DNA of 64,000 nucleotides, taken from positions 1,623,001 through 1,687,000 of the forward strand of contig NZ_CP019389.1 of the NCBI RefSeq assembly GCF_001971785.1, read 5' to 3'. Origin of the DNA: Seonamhaeicola sp. S2-3. GTDB taxonomy: Bacteria; Bacteroidota; Bacteroidia; Flavobacteriales; Flavobacteriaceae. The notes below the pieces were generated by a model that saw nothing but the letters and a program-made list of their open reading frames with translations, was not told the origin of the DNA and searched no databases. This document shows positions 1 through 8,498 of the stretch, in pieces. The position numbers and the translations under genes are program-made. Within the stretch, counting starts at the first letter, position 1; the number at the start of each line of letters is the position of its first letter.

Positions 1-160
1 ATTATTTTCCATTTTTTTAAATTTTTAGGTATAGACTTTTACCCAACGTTATGGGGCGCCAGAACCTTGTTTTTAAATAGTGACTAGTTAAAGTCTGTTT
101 TAATAGCACATAAAAATTGCGCTTTTAAAACTGATTTGGATTTTTACTCTTGAATTTTAG

Positions 161-210
161 AAATAAAAAACCCGAAACAGTTTACTTACGTGCTTCGGGG
201 TTTTTATCTG
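161..210 (-). terminator. Terminator-like hairpin after small ORF
   Basis: The arms at about 165-176 and 194-205 pair as AAAAACCCGAA with TTCGGGGTTTTT, with a loop of about 17 nt and T-runs on both sides, so it could work in either direction. On the minus strand it starts about 15 nt after the stop of the 25-codon ORF at 221-298. That position fits a terminator or attenuator for that transcript. Confidence 0.6.
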
Positions 211-220
211 GGAAGTTAAT

Positions 221-298
221 CTACAGAAAATACCGAAGCCTCATGAGTGATTGTAAATCACGATAAGTATTCCAAATTGGTGTACTATGTTTTAACAT
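221..298 (-). CDS. Short leader-like ORF (25 codons), unknown
   Basis: A complete ATG-to-TAG reading frame of 25 codons. The peptide starts MLKHSTPIWN and ends RLRYFL, rich in Leu, Arg and aromatic residues. A purine-rich AGGAAG lies just before the ATG. A near-consensus Bacteroidota -7 element (TAATATTTG, 355-363 on the minus strand) lies upstream, and a hairpin terminator follows directly. No gene follows on this strand before the window edge, so it is either a stand-alone small transcript or the leader of a gene beyond position 1. I do not recognise the peptide. That it is translated is inference. Confidence 0.4.
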   Translation of the reverse strand: MLKHSTPIWNTYRDLQSLMRLRYFL

Positions 299-568
299 GG
301 CTTCCTGTTTTTATTAGTTATTTATAATGCAGTTGTTTGTTTTAAACTACGGTGCAAATATTAGAACAAATTTTTTAATAACAAAATAATTTTTGATATA
401 AATAGCTGTTTTTCAGTTGGTTATAATTTGTTTTAAGCAATTAAGTTCCTGTCCGCTTACTAGCAGAGGTTAGTGTTTTTAGGCAAAGGTTTGTTTCCTA
501 GTTGCTTACACATTAAATGGCGTATATTTTATTTTTTTAAATTGTTTTTCAATTAGTCTAAATTTTTT
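299..568. other. Intergenic stretch, nothing firm
   Basis: AT-rich sequence between the small ORF and the terminator of the TerB-like gene. Apart from the weak minus-strand -7 element at 355-363, I see no gene, RNA gene or repeat in it. Confidence 0.5.
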
Positions 569-599
569 CAAAAAAAAACGTCCAACAAAAGTTGGACGC
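568..599 (-). terminator. Rho-independent terminator of the TerB-like gene
   Basis: A perfect 8-bp stem (CGTCCAAC at 579-586, GTTGGACG at 591-598) with an AAAA loop. Read on the minus strand it is followed by nine T residues. It lies about 30 bp past the stop of the gene at 627-1058. Confidence 0.85.
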
Positions 600-626
600 T
601 TAAAATATGATAGTTTTTATATTTTT

Positions 627-1058
627 TTATCTATTCATGTTTTTAATGGCATCCACAAAAGTGTCTAAATCAGCTCCAGTACTTACTAAAGATAATGCTT
701 TGTCAATTATATATTTTACATTTACAGCATGAAACCCTAAACCAACTGCTATCTTTTTTAATAAAGAATATTCTGGTTCTCCTTGTATATCATCTATATA
801 AACCATACGTACTAAATCATATAAACGTTCTAAACGTCTATCATAAGAAACAGGCGGATTAATAGGGTGTGCGTTATAATCTTTTAAAATAGATTTATAA
901 TCTGCTTCACTAATATCTAAATTTTTGGCTAACCTATCTAAAAAGGCTTTTTCATCGTCAGTAATTACACCATCGGCCATTGCAACTCTTACTATAGAGG
1001 CAAAATGGCTTTCATTACGCTTTTTAAATCCGCTATCAAATAAATCTGAAATCGACAT
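627..1058 (-). CDS. TerB-fold family protein (143 aa)
   Basis: A small soluble all-helical protein without signal peptide or membrane segment. Two helical repeats each carry the acidic TerB-type signature, seen as MADGVITDDEKAFLDRLA in the first half and VYIDDIQGE plus a Leu/Ile-rich helix in the second. TerB-like domains are linked to stress and metal responses and to membrane-associated complexes, but the reaction is unknown. An in-frame ATG 10 codons further upstream overlaps the -7 promoter element at 1078-1085, so I place the start at 1058. The gene is monocistronic: own promoter and own terminator. The family is likely; the role is not known. Confidence 0.7.
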   Translation of the reverse strand: MSISDLFDSGFKKRNESHFASIVRVAMADGVITDDEKAFLDRLAKNLDISEADYKSILKDYNAHPINPPVSYDRRLERLYDLVRMVYIDDIQGEPEYSLLKKIAVGLGFHAVNVKYIIDKALSLVSTGADLDTFVDAIKNMNR

Positions 1059-1077
1059 ACATTTGTTTTTAGTGCTG

Positions 1078-1085
1078 CAAACGTA
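1078..1085 (-). promoter_or_regulatory. -7 promoter element of the TerB-like gene
   Basis: TACGTTTG matches the Bacteroidota -7 consensus TAnnTTTG on the minus strand. The predicted transcript start is near 1072, which leaves a short leader before the ATG at 1058. Confidence 0.6.
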
Positions 1086-1413
1086 CATATTATTTTTAAG
1101 ATTTTAAACCCAAATTTTAATTTTTTAGATGTTGCCACACCCTTCTGTAAGTTCAAGACAAATGGTTGGGTTTTATTCATTAATTGCCTTTTAAATTAAT
1201 GAATATAAATATTTTACTAGTTAATCCCTTCTTCATTGGGGATTTCAAACATGCCTGTTAATTTCTAATGTGGGGATTGTTTGCTTGCATATTTGTAAGT
1301 AGGCTAGAACCAACAGCGTTGTTGAAATTATTTTTTAAAAATTTAACATCAATTTGTAAGATTGTTTCGTTTATTTCGTTTAATATTGTGTAGGATTACT
1401 TAAAATAGCGACA
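1086..1413. other. Intergenic stretch upstream of TA module
   Basis: AT-rich. It contains a weak hairpin (AATCCC at 1223-1228, GGGATT at 1239-1244) and a near-consensus -7 element (CATATTTG, about 1288-1295) that could serve the toxin-antitoxin operon. No gene is visible. Confidence 0.4.
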
Positions 1414-1869
1414 ATGGAAACTTATAAAAAAATTAATAAGCCTTCAAAAGATGAGCAAAGATTGGCAATAGAGTCTTATGATGCTTTGACTTCAGTTATC
1501 CAACAACTAAAATCTAAAAACCCTGAGATTGAGATTGAGGAAACTCAAGAAAGAATAAAAATTCCATTAAGTGCTTTGAAATTTTTAGGAGAAATATTAA
1601 AGGCAATGAGCCAGGGGAAACCGTTTTCATTAGTTCCAGTTGCTACAGAAGTTACAACCCAAAAAGCAGCAGAGATTATAGGTTGCTCTAGACCTCACTT
1701 AGTTAAACTTCTTGAAGAGGGGCAAATAGAATATACAAAAATTGGCAAACATAGAAGGATTAAGTTTGAGGATGTCATAAGGTATAAAACGAAGATGAAA
1801 GAGGTTCAGAAACAGAATATTATTGATATAATGAAGTCTGACGAAGAATTGGGGTTATATGATTCATAG
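1414..1869 (+). CDS. Excisionase-type HTH antitoxin of a PIN module
   Basis: 151 aa, cytoplasmic. Residues about 80-130 form a MerR/excisionase-like winged helix: TTQKAAEIIGCSRPHLVKLL, then an acidic turn and IGKHRRIKFEDV. The N-terminal 75 residues are helical. The block 'SRPHLV-LLE-G-I-----G-HRR' is the hallmark of antitoxins paired with long PIN toxins. The downstream PIN gene overlaps it by 11 bp, which implies translational coupling and co-transcription. By family analogy it should bind the toxin and repress its own promoter. Assignment as antitoxin rests on family and context. Confidence 0.8.
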   Translation: METYKKINKPSKDEQRLAIESYDALTSVIQQLKSKNPEIEIEETQERIKIPLSALKFLGEILKAMSQGKPFSLVPVATEVTTQKAAEIIGCSRPHLVKLLEEGQIEYTKIGKHRRIKFEDVIRYKTKMKEVQKQNIIDIMKSDEELGLYDS

Positions 1870-2422
1870 TGTAAGATTTAAATGTGTATTAGATACTAAT
1901 GTAATTTATCCGATTGAGATTCGTGATTTACTTTTTTGGTTTGCGTATTATGACATGTTCACTCCAAAATGGAGTGAACATATATTTGATGAATGGAAAG
2001 ATGTGATGTCAAGAAAGGGTGTAAGTGAGAAAGAAGCCAATAGAAGAGTAGAAAAAGCAAATACTGCATTCCCTGATGCTTTAGTTACTAATTATTCTGG
2101 GTTAATAAATAATTTGGAATTACCAGACCCAAAAGACAGGCACGTTCTTGCGGCAGCAATAAAGACAAATGCAAATATTATTGTTACGAACAACATAAAA
2201 GATTTTCCTAAAGATTATTTAGCTTCTTTTGGACTAACAGCCAAAACAGCCGATGATTTTTTAACAGATATTATAGATTTAAATCCCGAACAAGCGGTTC
2301 AAGCTTTTAAGGAATTAGTTCTTCATAGAAGAAATCCAGATTTGGATGAGTTTCAAGTTTTGGATATACTCAGGAATAGAGGATTGAAAGGTACTGCTGA
2401 TTTTCTACATTCACAGTTGTAA
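1859..2422 (+). CDS. PIN-domain ribonuclease toxin
   Basis: 187 aa. The PIN fold is visible with its acidic residues: D12 in VLDTNVIYP, E45 in the helix before DVM, D93 in LPDPKDRHVLAAAI, and D115 in TNNIKDFP. PIN toxins are Mg/Mn-dependent endoribonucleases that cut tRNA, rRNA or mRNA; the target here cannot be told. The C-terminal 65 residues extend past the minimal PIN domain. The start codon lies inside the antitoxin gene (11-bp overlap). Odd feature: the codons for residues 33-41 contain a perfect 12-bp inverted repeat (1955-1981). Confidence 0.85.
   Translation: MIHSVRFKCVLDTNVIYPIEIRDLLFWFAYYDMFTPKWSEHIFDEWKDVMSRKGVSEKEANRRVEKANTAFPDALVTNYSGLINNLELPDPKDRHVLAAAIKTNANIIVTNNIKDFPKDYLASFGLTAKTADDFLTDIIDLNPEQAVQAFKELVLHRRNPDLDEFQVLDILRNRGLKGTADFLHSQL
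1955..1981. repeat. Perfect 12-bp inverted repeat inside the PIN gene
   Basis: The arms ATGTTCACTCCA (1955-1966) and TGGAGTGAACAT (1970-1981) are exact reverse complements separated by AAA. In mRNA this would be a very stable hairpin about 100 nt after the toxin start codon. As DNA it looks like a dyad operator. Confidence 0.9.
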
Positions 2423-2577
2423 TCATTAGAATCAATAATCTTATGCATATAAATCGCATTGCATACTGTTTATATCCAATGTGAAACGAAATTCAATAAT
2501 TTTTCTGATAATATCTAGCTAAGTATTACATTGTATTAATTAAAAATTAAAATCATTTTAAAAATAAATTTAACACC

Positions 2578-2585
2578 TATATTTG
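2578..2585 (+). promoter_or_regulatory. -7 promoter element of mfd
   Basis: TATATTTG is a perfect TAnnTTTG match, 26 bp before the GTG start of mfd. The predicted transcript start is near 2591. No clear -33 TTG is seen at the usual spacing. Confidence 0.65.
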
Positions 2586-2611
2586 CACTACTAAAAAACA
2601 GGGTTAAATAA

Positions 2612-5600
2612 GTGAGCTCTTCAAATCTCTCGCAAGTTTATGAACAGGCTTTGCAAATGCAAAATCTGCAGAATTCTATTGTTAATACTCAAAGTAAAAT
2701 TCATTTAAAAGGGCTTGTTGGATCTTTATTTTCTTATGTAATTTCAGCATCATTTAAATCTGCAGAAAAACCCTTTTTGTTGGTTTTTAATGATAAAGAA
2801 GAAGCGGCACATTACTTAAATGATTTAGAGCAGCTTATTAATGAAAAAGATGTGCTGTTCTACCCCGGTAGTTATCGTAGGCCTTACCAAATTGAAGAGA
2901 CCGATAATGCTAACGTATTGTTACGTGCAGAGGTTTTAAACCGAATAAACTCTCGTAAAAAACCAGCAATAATAGTTACCTATCCAGACGCTCTTTTTGA
3001 AAAAGTTGTTACTAGACGCGAGTTAGAACGAAACACCCTAAAAGTAGCCGTAGGAGATAACCTTTCTATAGATTTTGTAAACGAAGTGTTGTTTGAATAT
3101 AAATTTAAACGTGTTGATTTTGTTACAGAACCAGGAGAGTTTTCGGTACGCGGCGGTATTGTTGATGTGTTTTCGTTTTCGCATGATGAACCTTATCGTA
3201 TAGAGTTTTTTGGTGATGAGGTAGATAGTATTAGAACCTTTGATGTTGAGTCGCAACTATCAAAAGAGCAGTTAAAGAAGATTAGTATCATCCCTAATGT
3301 TGCTAATAAATTTTTAGAAGAAAGCAGACAAAGCTTTCTAAAATATATAGCACAAAAAACGGTGGTATGCTTAAAAAATGCCGACTTATGTTTTTCTAGA
3401 ATTGATGATTTTTTTGCCAAAGCAGAAGAAACATTTAAAGAACTGTCATCAGAATTAAAGCATGATGAACCCGAAGAACTATTTTGCAATTCAGCATTAT
3501 TAAAAAAGCAATTATTAGAGTTTTCAATTATAGAGTTTGGGACTCAGAGTGTGTTTAGTAAAGGCCATGAAATTAGCTTTAATTCTTCACCACAACCCGC
3601 TTTTAACAAACAATTCAATCTTTTAATTGAAGATTTAAATACCAATCATAATAAAGGTTACTCTAATTATATAGCTTGTGTTAGTGAACAACAAGCAAAA
3701 CGATTTCATGATATTTTTGAAGATGTAGAAGAAGATGTTCATTATAAAACCATAGTACAATCATTACACCAAGGTTTTGTAGACCATGATAATAAAATAG
3801 TTTGTTACACAGATCATCAAATTTTTGAGCGTTACCATAAATTCCATATAAAAAATGGCTATGCTAAAAAACAAGCCATAACTTTAAAGGAACTCACAAA
3901 TTTAGATGTAGGCGATTATGTAACCCATATAGATCATGGTATTGGGCGTTTTGGTGGGCTGCAAAAAATTGATGTTGAAGGCAAAAAACAAGAAGCCATT
4001 AAACTTATTTACGGAGAGCGCGATGTACTCTACTTAAGCATTCACTCATTACACAAAATAACTAAGTATAACGGTAAAGATGGTAAACCACCTAAAATAT
4101 ATAAACTAGGAAGTGCTGCCTGGAAAAATTTAAAGCAAAAAACCAAAGCTCGTGTAAAACATGTAGCGTTTAATTTAATTAAACTCTACGCAAAGCGAAA
4201 AACTAAAAAAGGCTATCAATACAACCCAGATAGTTATATGCAGCATGAGTTGGAAGCTTCTTTTATATATGAAGATACTCCAGACCAAAGCACCGCAACA
4301 GCCGATATTAAAGCTGATATGGAAAGCGAGCGTCCCATGGATAGATTGGTTTGTGGTGATGTTGGTTTTGGTAAAACCGAAGTGGCTATCCGCGCAGCTT
4401 TTAAAGCGGTAGATAACGGTAAACAAGTGGCTGTTTTGGTACCTACTACTATTTTAGCATATCAGCATTCAAGAACGTTTAAAAAACGGTTACAAGATTT
4501 CCCTGTTGTTGTTGATTACCTAAATAGATTTAGAACTGCTAAAGAAAAACGTTTAACACTAGAGGCTTTAGAGCAAGGAAAAGTAGATATCATTATTGGT
4601 ACCCATCAACTAGTAAATAAAAATGTTAAGTTTAAAGATTTAGGACTTCTTATTGTAGATGAAGAGCAAAAATTTGGCGTTGCAGTAAAAGAAAAATTAA
4701 AAACTATTAAAGAAAATGTTGATGTACTTACACTAACAGCAACTCCTATTCCGCGTACGCTGCAGTTTAGCTTAATGGCTGCTAGAGATTTATCAGTAAT
4801 TACCACGCCACCCCCAAACAGATATCCTATTGAAAGTCATGTAATCAGATTTAATGAAGAAACTATAAGAGATGCTATTAGTTATGAAATTCAACGTGGC
4901 GGACAAGTGTTTTTCATTCACAATCGTATTGAAAACATTAAAGAAGTTGCCGGATTAGTACAACGTTTAGTTCCAGATGCTAAGGTTGCTATAGGGCACG
5001 GACAAATGGATGGTAAAAAACTAGAGCAACTTATGTTGTCATTTATGAACGGAGAGTTTGATGTGCTAGTAAGTACCACCATTATAGAAAGCGGTTTAGA
5101 TGTGCCTAATGCAAACACCATTTTTATAAATAATGCCAATAATTTTGGATTGAGTGATTTACATCAAATGCGCGGACGCGTAGGGCGTAGTAATAAAAAA
5201 GCTTTTTGTTATTTCATTACCCCAGAATACTCTGCTATGACAGATGATGCTCGTAAACGCATATCGGCATTAGAACAATTTACAGAACTTGGTAGCGGTT
5301 TTAATATAGCCATGAAAGATTTAGAAATTCGTGGAGCTGGAGATTTACTTGGTGGTGAACAGAGCGGATTTATAAATGAAATAGGTTTTGATACCTATCA
5401 AAAAATATTAAACGAAGCTATTGAAGAACTTAAAGAAAATGAGTTTAAAGATTTGTATAACGAATCTGATACAGACAAAGTTTATGTAAAAGACGTTACC
5501 ATTGATACCGATTTTGAATTGCTTTTCCCTGATAGTTATGTAAACAACATTGCAGAACGCTTAAGTCTTTATACTAAATTAAATGAGTTAAAAACCGAAG

Positions 5601-5950
5601 CAGAATTAAATCAATTTGAAAAAGAATTAATAGATAGATTTGGAGCATTACCAGAACAAGTGACCGATTTACTAAATAGTGTCCAAATAAAATGGATTGC
5701 TACCCAAATAGGCTTTGAAAAAATTATTATGAAACAAGGTAAGTTTGTTGGCTATTTTATTAGCGATCAGCAAAGTAGTTTTTATCAAAGCAAATGGTTT
5801 ACCAAAGTATTGCAATACGTACAGGCAAACTCTCATTTATGTAAAATGAAAGAGAAACAAACACGCAAAGGCTTACGATTATTGCTTACTTTTGATAATG
5901 TAAAATCAGTAGAAAAAGCTTTAAAATTATTAAAACCCATTGTGGCTTGA
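2612..5950 (+). CDS. Transcription-repair coupling factor Mfd
   Basis: 1112 aa, close to the usual length. Mfd removes RNA polymerase stalled at DNA damage and recruits UvrA. Seen in order: an N-terminal UvrB-like module (about 1-350), the RNA-polymerase-interacting domain (about 425-490, starting LTNLDVGDYVTHIDHG), SF2 translocase motifs with Walker A GDVGFGKTE (about 580), DEEQ in place of DEAD (about 681), TATPIPRT, ESGLDVPNAN, QMRGRVGRS and the RGAGDLLGGEQSG block (about 905), then a C-terminal TRCF domain. The start is GTG at 2612, supported by the promoter 26 bp upstream. The following TlpA-like gene begins 20 bp after the stop and probably shares the transcript. Confidence 0.97.
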   Translation: MSSSNLSQVYEQALQMQNLQNSIVNTQSKIHLKGLVGSLFSYVISASFKSAEKPFLLVFNDKEEAAHYLNDLEQLINEKDVLFYPGSYRRPYQIEETDNANVLLRAEVLNRINSRKKPAIIVTYPDALFEKVVTRRELERNTLKVAVGDNLSIDFVNEVLFEYKFKRVDFVTEPGEFSVRGGIVDVFSFSHDEPYRIEFFGDEVDSIRTFDVESQLSKEQLKKISIIPNVANKFLEESRQSFLKYIAQKTVVCLKNADLCFSRIDDFFAKAEETFKELSSELKHDEPEELFCNSALLKKQLLEFSIIEFGTQSVFSKGHEISFNSSPQPAFNKQFNLLIEDLNTNHNKGYSNYIACVSEQQAKRFHDIFEDVEEDVHYKTIVQSLHQGFVDHDNKIVCYTDHQIFERYHKFHIKNGYAKKQAITLKELTNLDVGDYVTHIDHGIGRFGGLQKIDVEGKKQEAIKLIYGERDVLYLSIHSLHKITKYNGKDGKPPKIYKLGSAAWKNLKQKTKARVKHVAFNLIKLYAKRKTKKGYQYNPDSYMQHELEASFIYEDTPDQSTATADIKADMESERPMDRLVCGDVGFGKTEVAIRAAFKAVDNGKQVAVLVPTTILAYQHSRTFKKRLQDFPVVVDYLNRFRTAKEKRLTLEALEQGKVDIIIGTHQLVNKNVKFKDLGLLIVDEEQKFGVAVKEKLKTIKENVDVLTLTATPIPRTLQFSLMAARDLSVITTPPPNRYPIESHVIRFNEETIRDAISYEIQRGGQVFFIHNRIENIKEVAGLVQRLVPDAKVAIGHGQMDGKKLEQLMLSFMNGEFDVLVSTTIIESGLDVPNANTIFINNANNFGLSDLHQMRGRVGRSNKKAFCYFITPEYSAMTDDARKRISALEQFTELGSGFNIAMKDLEIRGAGDLLGGEQSGFINEIGFDTYQKILNEAIEELKENEFKDLYNESDTDKVYVKDVTIDTDFELLFPDSYVNNIAERLSLYTKLNELKTEAELNQFEKELIDRFGALPEQVTDLLNSVQIKWIATQIGFEKIIMKQGKFVGYFISDQQSSFYQSKWFTKVLQYVQANSHLCKMKEKQTRKGLRLLLTFDNVKSVEKALKLLKPIVA

Positions 5951-5970
5951 TTATTGCCTTATATTAACAA

Positions 5971-7302
5971 ATGAAATACACCGTAATACACATATTAACC
6001 CTACTGTTATTACCAACAGTTCTTTGGGCACAACACACAATAAAAGGAACGTTTTCACCTGCACAAGATTATGAAATAGCACTTTTGTACAGAGTTACTC
6101 CAACAGTTTCAGAATATATAACAAATGCTAAAATTAATGAGGATGGAAGCTTTGAAATTAAACTAGACTCTACAGCTAAAAAAGGCATGTATAGGTTGGT
6201 ATATGCTATTCCTCAAGAAGATTACAATTTCGATATTATTTATAATGGTGAAGAAGATATAGAGCTAACTTTTAACTCTGAAACAGGTGTAGAGTTTCAA
6301 AGCTCTATAGAAAATAAACTGCTTACCTCTTATACCAACAGTATGTCTATGGTTACCTATAGTATTGGTAAATTTTTTAGCGAACAAAGCACAGATACAT
6401 TGGCTTTGACTAAAATTTTTCAAACCCAAAAAGACACCCAAAAAAGTTACGAAGAAACTGCTAAAGATTATATAGTATTAGAATTTATAAAAGCAAACAA
6501 ACCATACATTCCAGAAGGATTTGAAGATGTAAAAACCTATGTAAATAACCTAAAGAAACATTATTTTGATAATGTAGATTTTACAAACAAAACATTACAA
6601 AGTTCTAACTTTTTAGAAGAGAAAATGCTAAACTATGTGTTTGGAATGACTATAGATTCTGATGATGAAATTGTTAATTACAAGCATAATATTGATGTGG
6701 TTTGTAAAGCCATGAAAGAAGCGCCTAATGAAGTGAAACGCATTTTACTTGTTAGCTTATGGCAACAAATGGCCGATTTAAATTTTGAATCTGTAGCCAA
6801 TTATATTGCAGAGCATTATTTAATGGATATTGCAGTAGAATTAAATGACCAAGAACTTTTAAATAGATTAATACAATTTTCTAACGTTTCTGTTGGAAAA
6901 TTAGCTCCAGATTTTTCTTTTGAAATAACACAAGACGGTAAAAACATTTCAAAAAAATTAAGTGAAATAGAAGGTTTTGATAAATACATTATTGTATTTT
7001 GGAGTAGCACTTGCTCTCATTGTTTAGATGAAATACCACAACTACATGCCTACATTAAAAACCAGGAGAATGTAAAAGTTATTGCTATTGGTTTAGAAGA
7101 TGAACCCTATAACTGGAAACGTTTAACTTATAATTACCCTGAGTTTATCCATGTTTATGGTGAAAGTAAATGGGATAATGAAATAGGAAATGATTATGCG
7201 GTTACATTAACGCCTACTTATTTTGTTTTAGATAAAGACAAAAAAATTATTGCTAAACCAGAAGACCTTGAAGCTTTAAAGAAAGTTTTTGATAAAAATT
7301 AA
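5971..7302 (+). CDS. Exported TlpA/ResA-like thioredoxin-fold protein
   Basis: 443 aa with a signal peptide (hydrophobic 8-19, cleavage near LWAQ) and no lipobox, so periplasmic. The N-terminal half is a beta-rich region (KGTFSPAQDYEIALLY, DGSFEIKL) like DUF4369, common in Bacteroidota. The C-terminal domain starts at about residue 305 with APDFSFEI and has the redox motif C348-S-H-C351 in FWSSTCSHC, plus a cis-Pro region near LTPTYFVLD. Likely a thiol-disulfide oxidoreductase of the cell envelope; its partner is unknown. It follows mfd by 20 bp. Confidence 0.85.
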   Translation: MKYTVIHILTLLLLPTVLWAQHTIKGTFSPAQDYEIALLYRVTPTVSEYITNAKINEDGSFEIKLDSTAKKGMYRLVYAIPQEDYNFDIIYNGEEDIELTFNSETGVEFQSSIENKLLTSYTNSMSMVTYSIGKFFSEQSTDTLALTKIFQTQKDTQKSYEETAKDYIVLEFIKANKPYIPEGFEDVKTYVNNLKKHYFDNVDFTNKTLQSSNFLEEKMLNYVFGMTIDSDDEIVNYKHNIDVVCKAMKEAPNEVKRILLVSLWQQMADLNFESVANYIAEHYLMDIAVELNDQELLNRLIQFSNVSVGKLAPDFSFEITQDGKNISKKLSEIEGFDKYIIVFWSSTCSHCLDEIPQLHAYIKNQENVKVIAIGLEDEPYNWKRLTYNYPEFIHVYGESKWDNEIGNDYAVTLTPTYFVLDKDKKIIAKPEDLEALKKVFDKN

Positions 7303-7363
7303 CTCAATTTTTTTTTAGTACCCTTAATTATTTTGGCACTATAACTTGTGTTACACAAAGGTG

Positions 7364-7723
7364 TTAAAAGTGGTAAAAAGCATCTTCTAAATGCTCTATT
7401 TTATAACCTTTCTTTTCTTTAACTATTGCAATAATATCAAAACGTACTTCAACATCTAAATCGTTAACTGTTATATACTCATCAACAGCCTTTACTAAAT
7501 TTTTAATTTGTTTTGGTTTTACAAAATCTTGCGGATTTCCAAAATCTTTAGAAGACCGCGTTTTAACTTCAATAATAGCAAGCGTGTCTTTTTGTTTTGC
7601 TATTATGTCAACTTCGGCTTTATCAAACCGGTAATTGCGTTCAATTATTTGGTAATCTTTTTCAATTAAAAAGTTAACCGCCAATTGCTCGCCTTTTTTA
7701 CCAAGTTCGTTGTGTTGTGCCAT
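7364..7723 (-). CDS. YraN/UPF0102 family nuclease-fold protein
   Basis: 119 aa, the normal family length. The endonuclease-like core is clear: GEQLAVNFL helix, EVDIIA (E37, D39), and IEVKTRSS (E52-V-K54), the D-ExK arrangement of the restriction-endonuclease fold. The physiological substrate of YraN is not established; links to recombination or RNase HII contexts are known. It is convergent with the TlpA-like gene and divergent from the DtxR repressor gene at 7843. Confidence 0.92.
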   Translation of the reverse strand: MAQHNELGKKGEQLAVNFLIEKDYQIIERNYRFDKAEVDIIAKQKDTLAIIEVKTRSSKDFGNPQDFVKPKQIKNLVKAVDEYITVNDLDVEVRFDIIAIVKEKKGYKIEHLEDAFYHF

Positions 7724-7786
7724 GGTACTAAGATATAAATATTTTGTTATTAGGTGTTTAATTTAATATTTACACAAAAATTAAAC

Positions 7787-7802
7787 TTTAGTCTTATCTA
7801 AA
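7787..7802. promoter_or_regulatory. Candidate DtxR-type operator (first copy)
   Basis: TTTAGTCTTATCTAAA has outer arms TTTAG/CTAAA with a 6-bp centre. It resembles the perfect palindrome at 14982-14997 in front of the paralogous repressor, and the TTAG..CTAA form of DtxR/IdeR boxes. It lies 27 bp upstream of the -7 element of the repressor operon, over the -33 region. Confidence 0.5.
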
Positions 7803-7829
7803 AATATTTTTAACCTCAAGTAAATTACG

Positions 7830-7837
7830 TATCTTTG
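7830..7837 (+). promoter_or_regulatory. -7 promoter element of the DtxR-FeoB operon
   Basis: TATCTTTG matches TAnnTTTG. It ends only 5 nt before the ATG at 7843, so the transcript should begin at or next to the start codon (leaderless). Confidence 0.6.
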
Positions 7838-7842
7838 TAAAT

Positions 7843-8496
7843 ATGGTTTCACTATCAGAAGAAAACTATCTAAAAGCAATTTATCAGTTAGGGCAACAAG
7901 GTAGTCTTGCTGTAAGTACCAATGCTATTGCAAAAAAAATTGAGTCTAAAGCATCTTCGGTAACAGATATGATTAAAAAATTAGCAGAAAAAAAGTTAGC
8001 TAATTATGTAAAGTATCAAGGAGTAAGTTTAACTGAAAAAGGACGTTTAACCGCAGCATTGGTTGTTAGAAAACATAGACTTTGGGAAGTGTTTTTGGTA
8101 GAAAAATTAAATTTTTCTTGGGATGAGGTTCATGATGTTGCAGAACAACTAGAGCATATAAAATCATTAAAATTAGTAAACCAGTTAGATGATTTTTTAG
8201 GCAACCCAACACATGATCCGCATGGAGACCCTATTCCAGATAGAGAAGGTAATTATGCACCAGTAAAAAGTGTGAATATTTTAGAAATAAACCCCGGAAA
8301 AGAGGGCGTTTTGGCTTTAGTTAAAAACTCATCTAATGCGTTTTTAAAATATTTAAATAAAAATAATTTGTCATTAGGAGACCGTATTAAGGTTTTAGAT
8401 TTTGAACCTTTTGATAACTCGTTAACCATAGAAACTAAATCTAAAAAAATGATTATTTCTAAAGAAGTAGCTCAAAATTTATACTTAAGTATTTAA
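7843..8496 (+). CDS. DtxR/MntR-type metal-dependent repressor
   Basis: 217 aa: N-terminal winged helix (1-65, LSEENYLKAIYQLG, then SSVTDMIKKL recognition helix), a dimerisation and metal-binding domain with RKHRLWEVFLVEKL (H77), H97 and H105 in HDVAEQLEHI, the family signature DPHGDPIP, and a C-terminal SH3-like domain. Such proteins repress uptake genes when Fe2+ or Mn2+ is plentiful. It heads a four-gene operon (3-nt gap to the next gene) ending in FeoB permease, and a palindrome upstream suggests autoregulation. A close paralogue is at 15049-15705. Whether Fe or Mn is sensed cannot be decided here. Confidence 0.9.
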   Translation: MVSLSEENYLKAIYQLGQQGSLAVSTNAIAKKIESKASSVTDMIKKLAEKKLANYVKYQGVSLTEKGRLTAALVVRKHRLWEVFLVEKLNFSWDEVHDVAEQLEHIKSLKLVNQLDDFLGNPTHDPHGDPIPDREGNYAPVKSVNILEINPGKEGVLALVKNSSNAFLKYLNKNNLSLGDRIKVLDFEPFDNSLTIETKSKKMIISKEVAQNLYLSI

Positions 8497-8498
8497 TT

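Noticed and set aside
40-60. CCCAACGTTATGGGGCGCC near the left edge as part of an integron-like site
   Set aside because: Only one possible arm lies inside the window and no partner is visible.
1223-1244. Hairpin AATCCC/GGGATT as a terminator
   Set aside because: Short stem, 10-nt loop and no T-run on either strand.
7344-7357. TTGTG-TTA-CACAA hairpin between convergent genes
   Set aside because: Only 5 bp of stem and no T-run; too weak to call a terminator.
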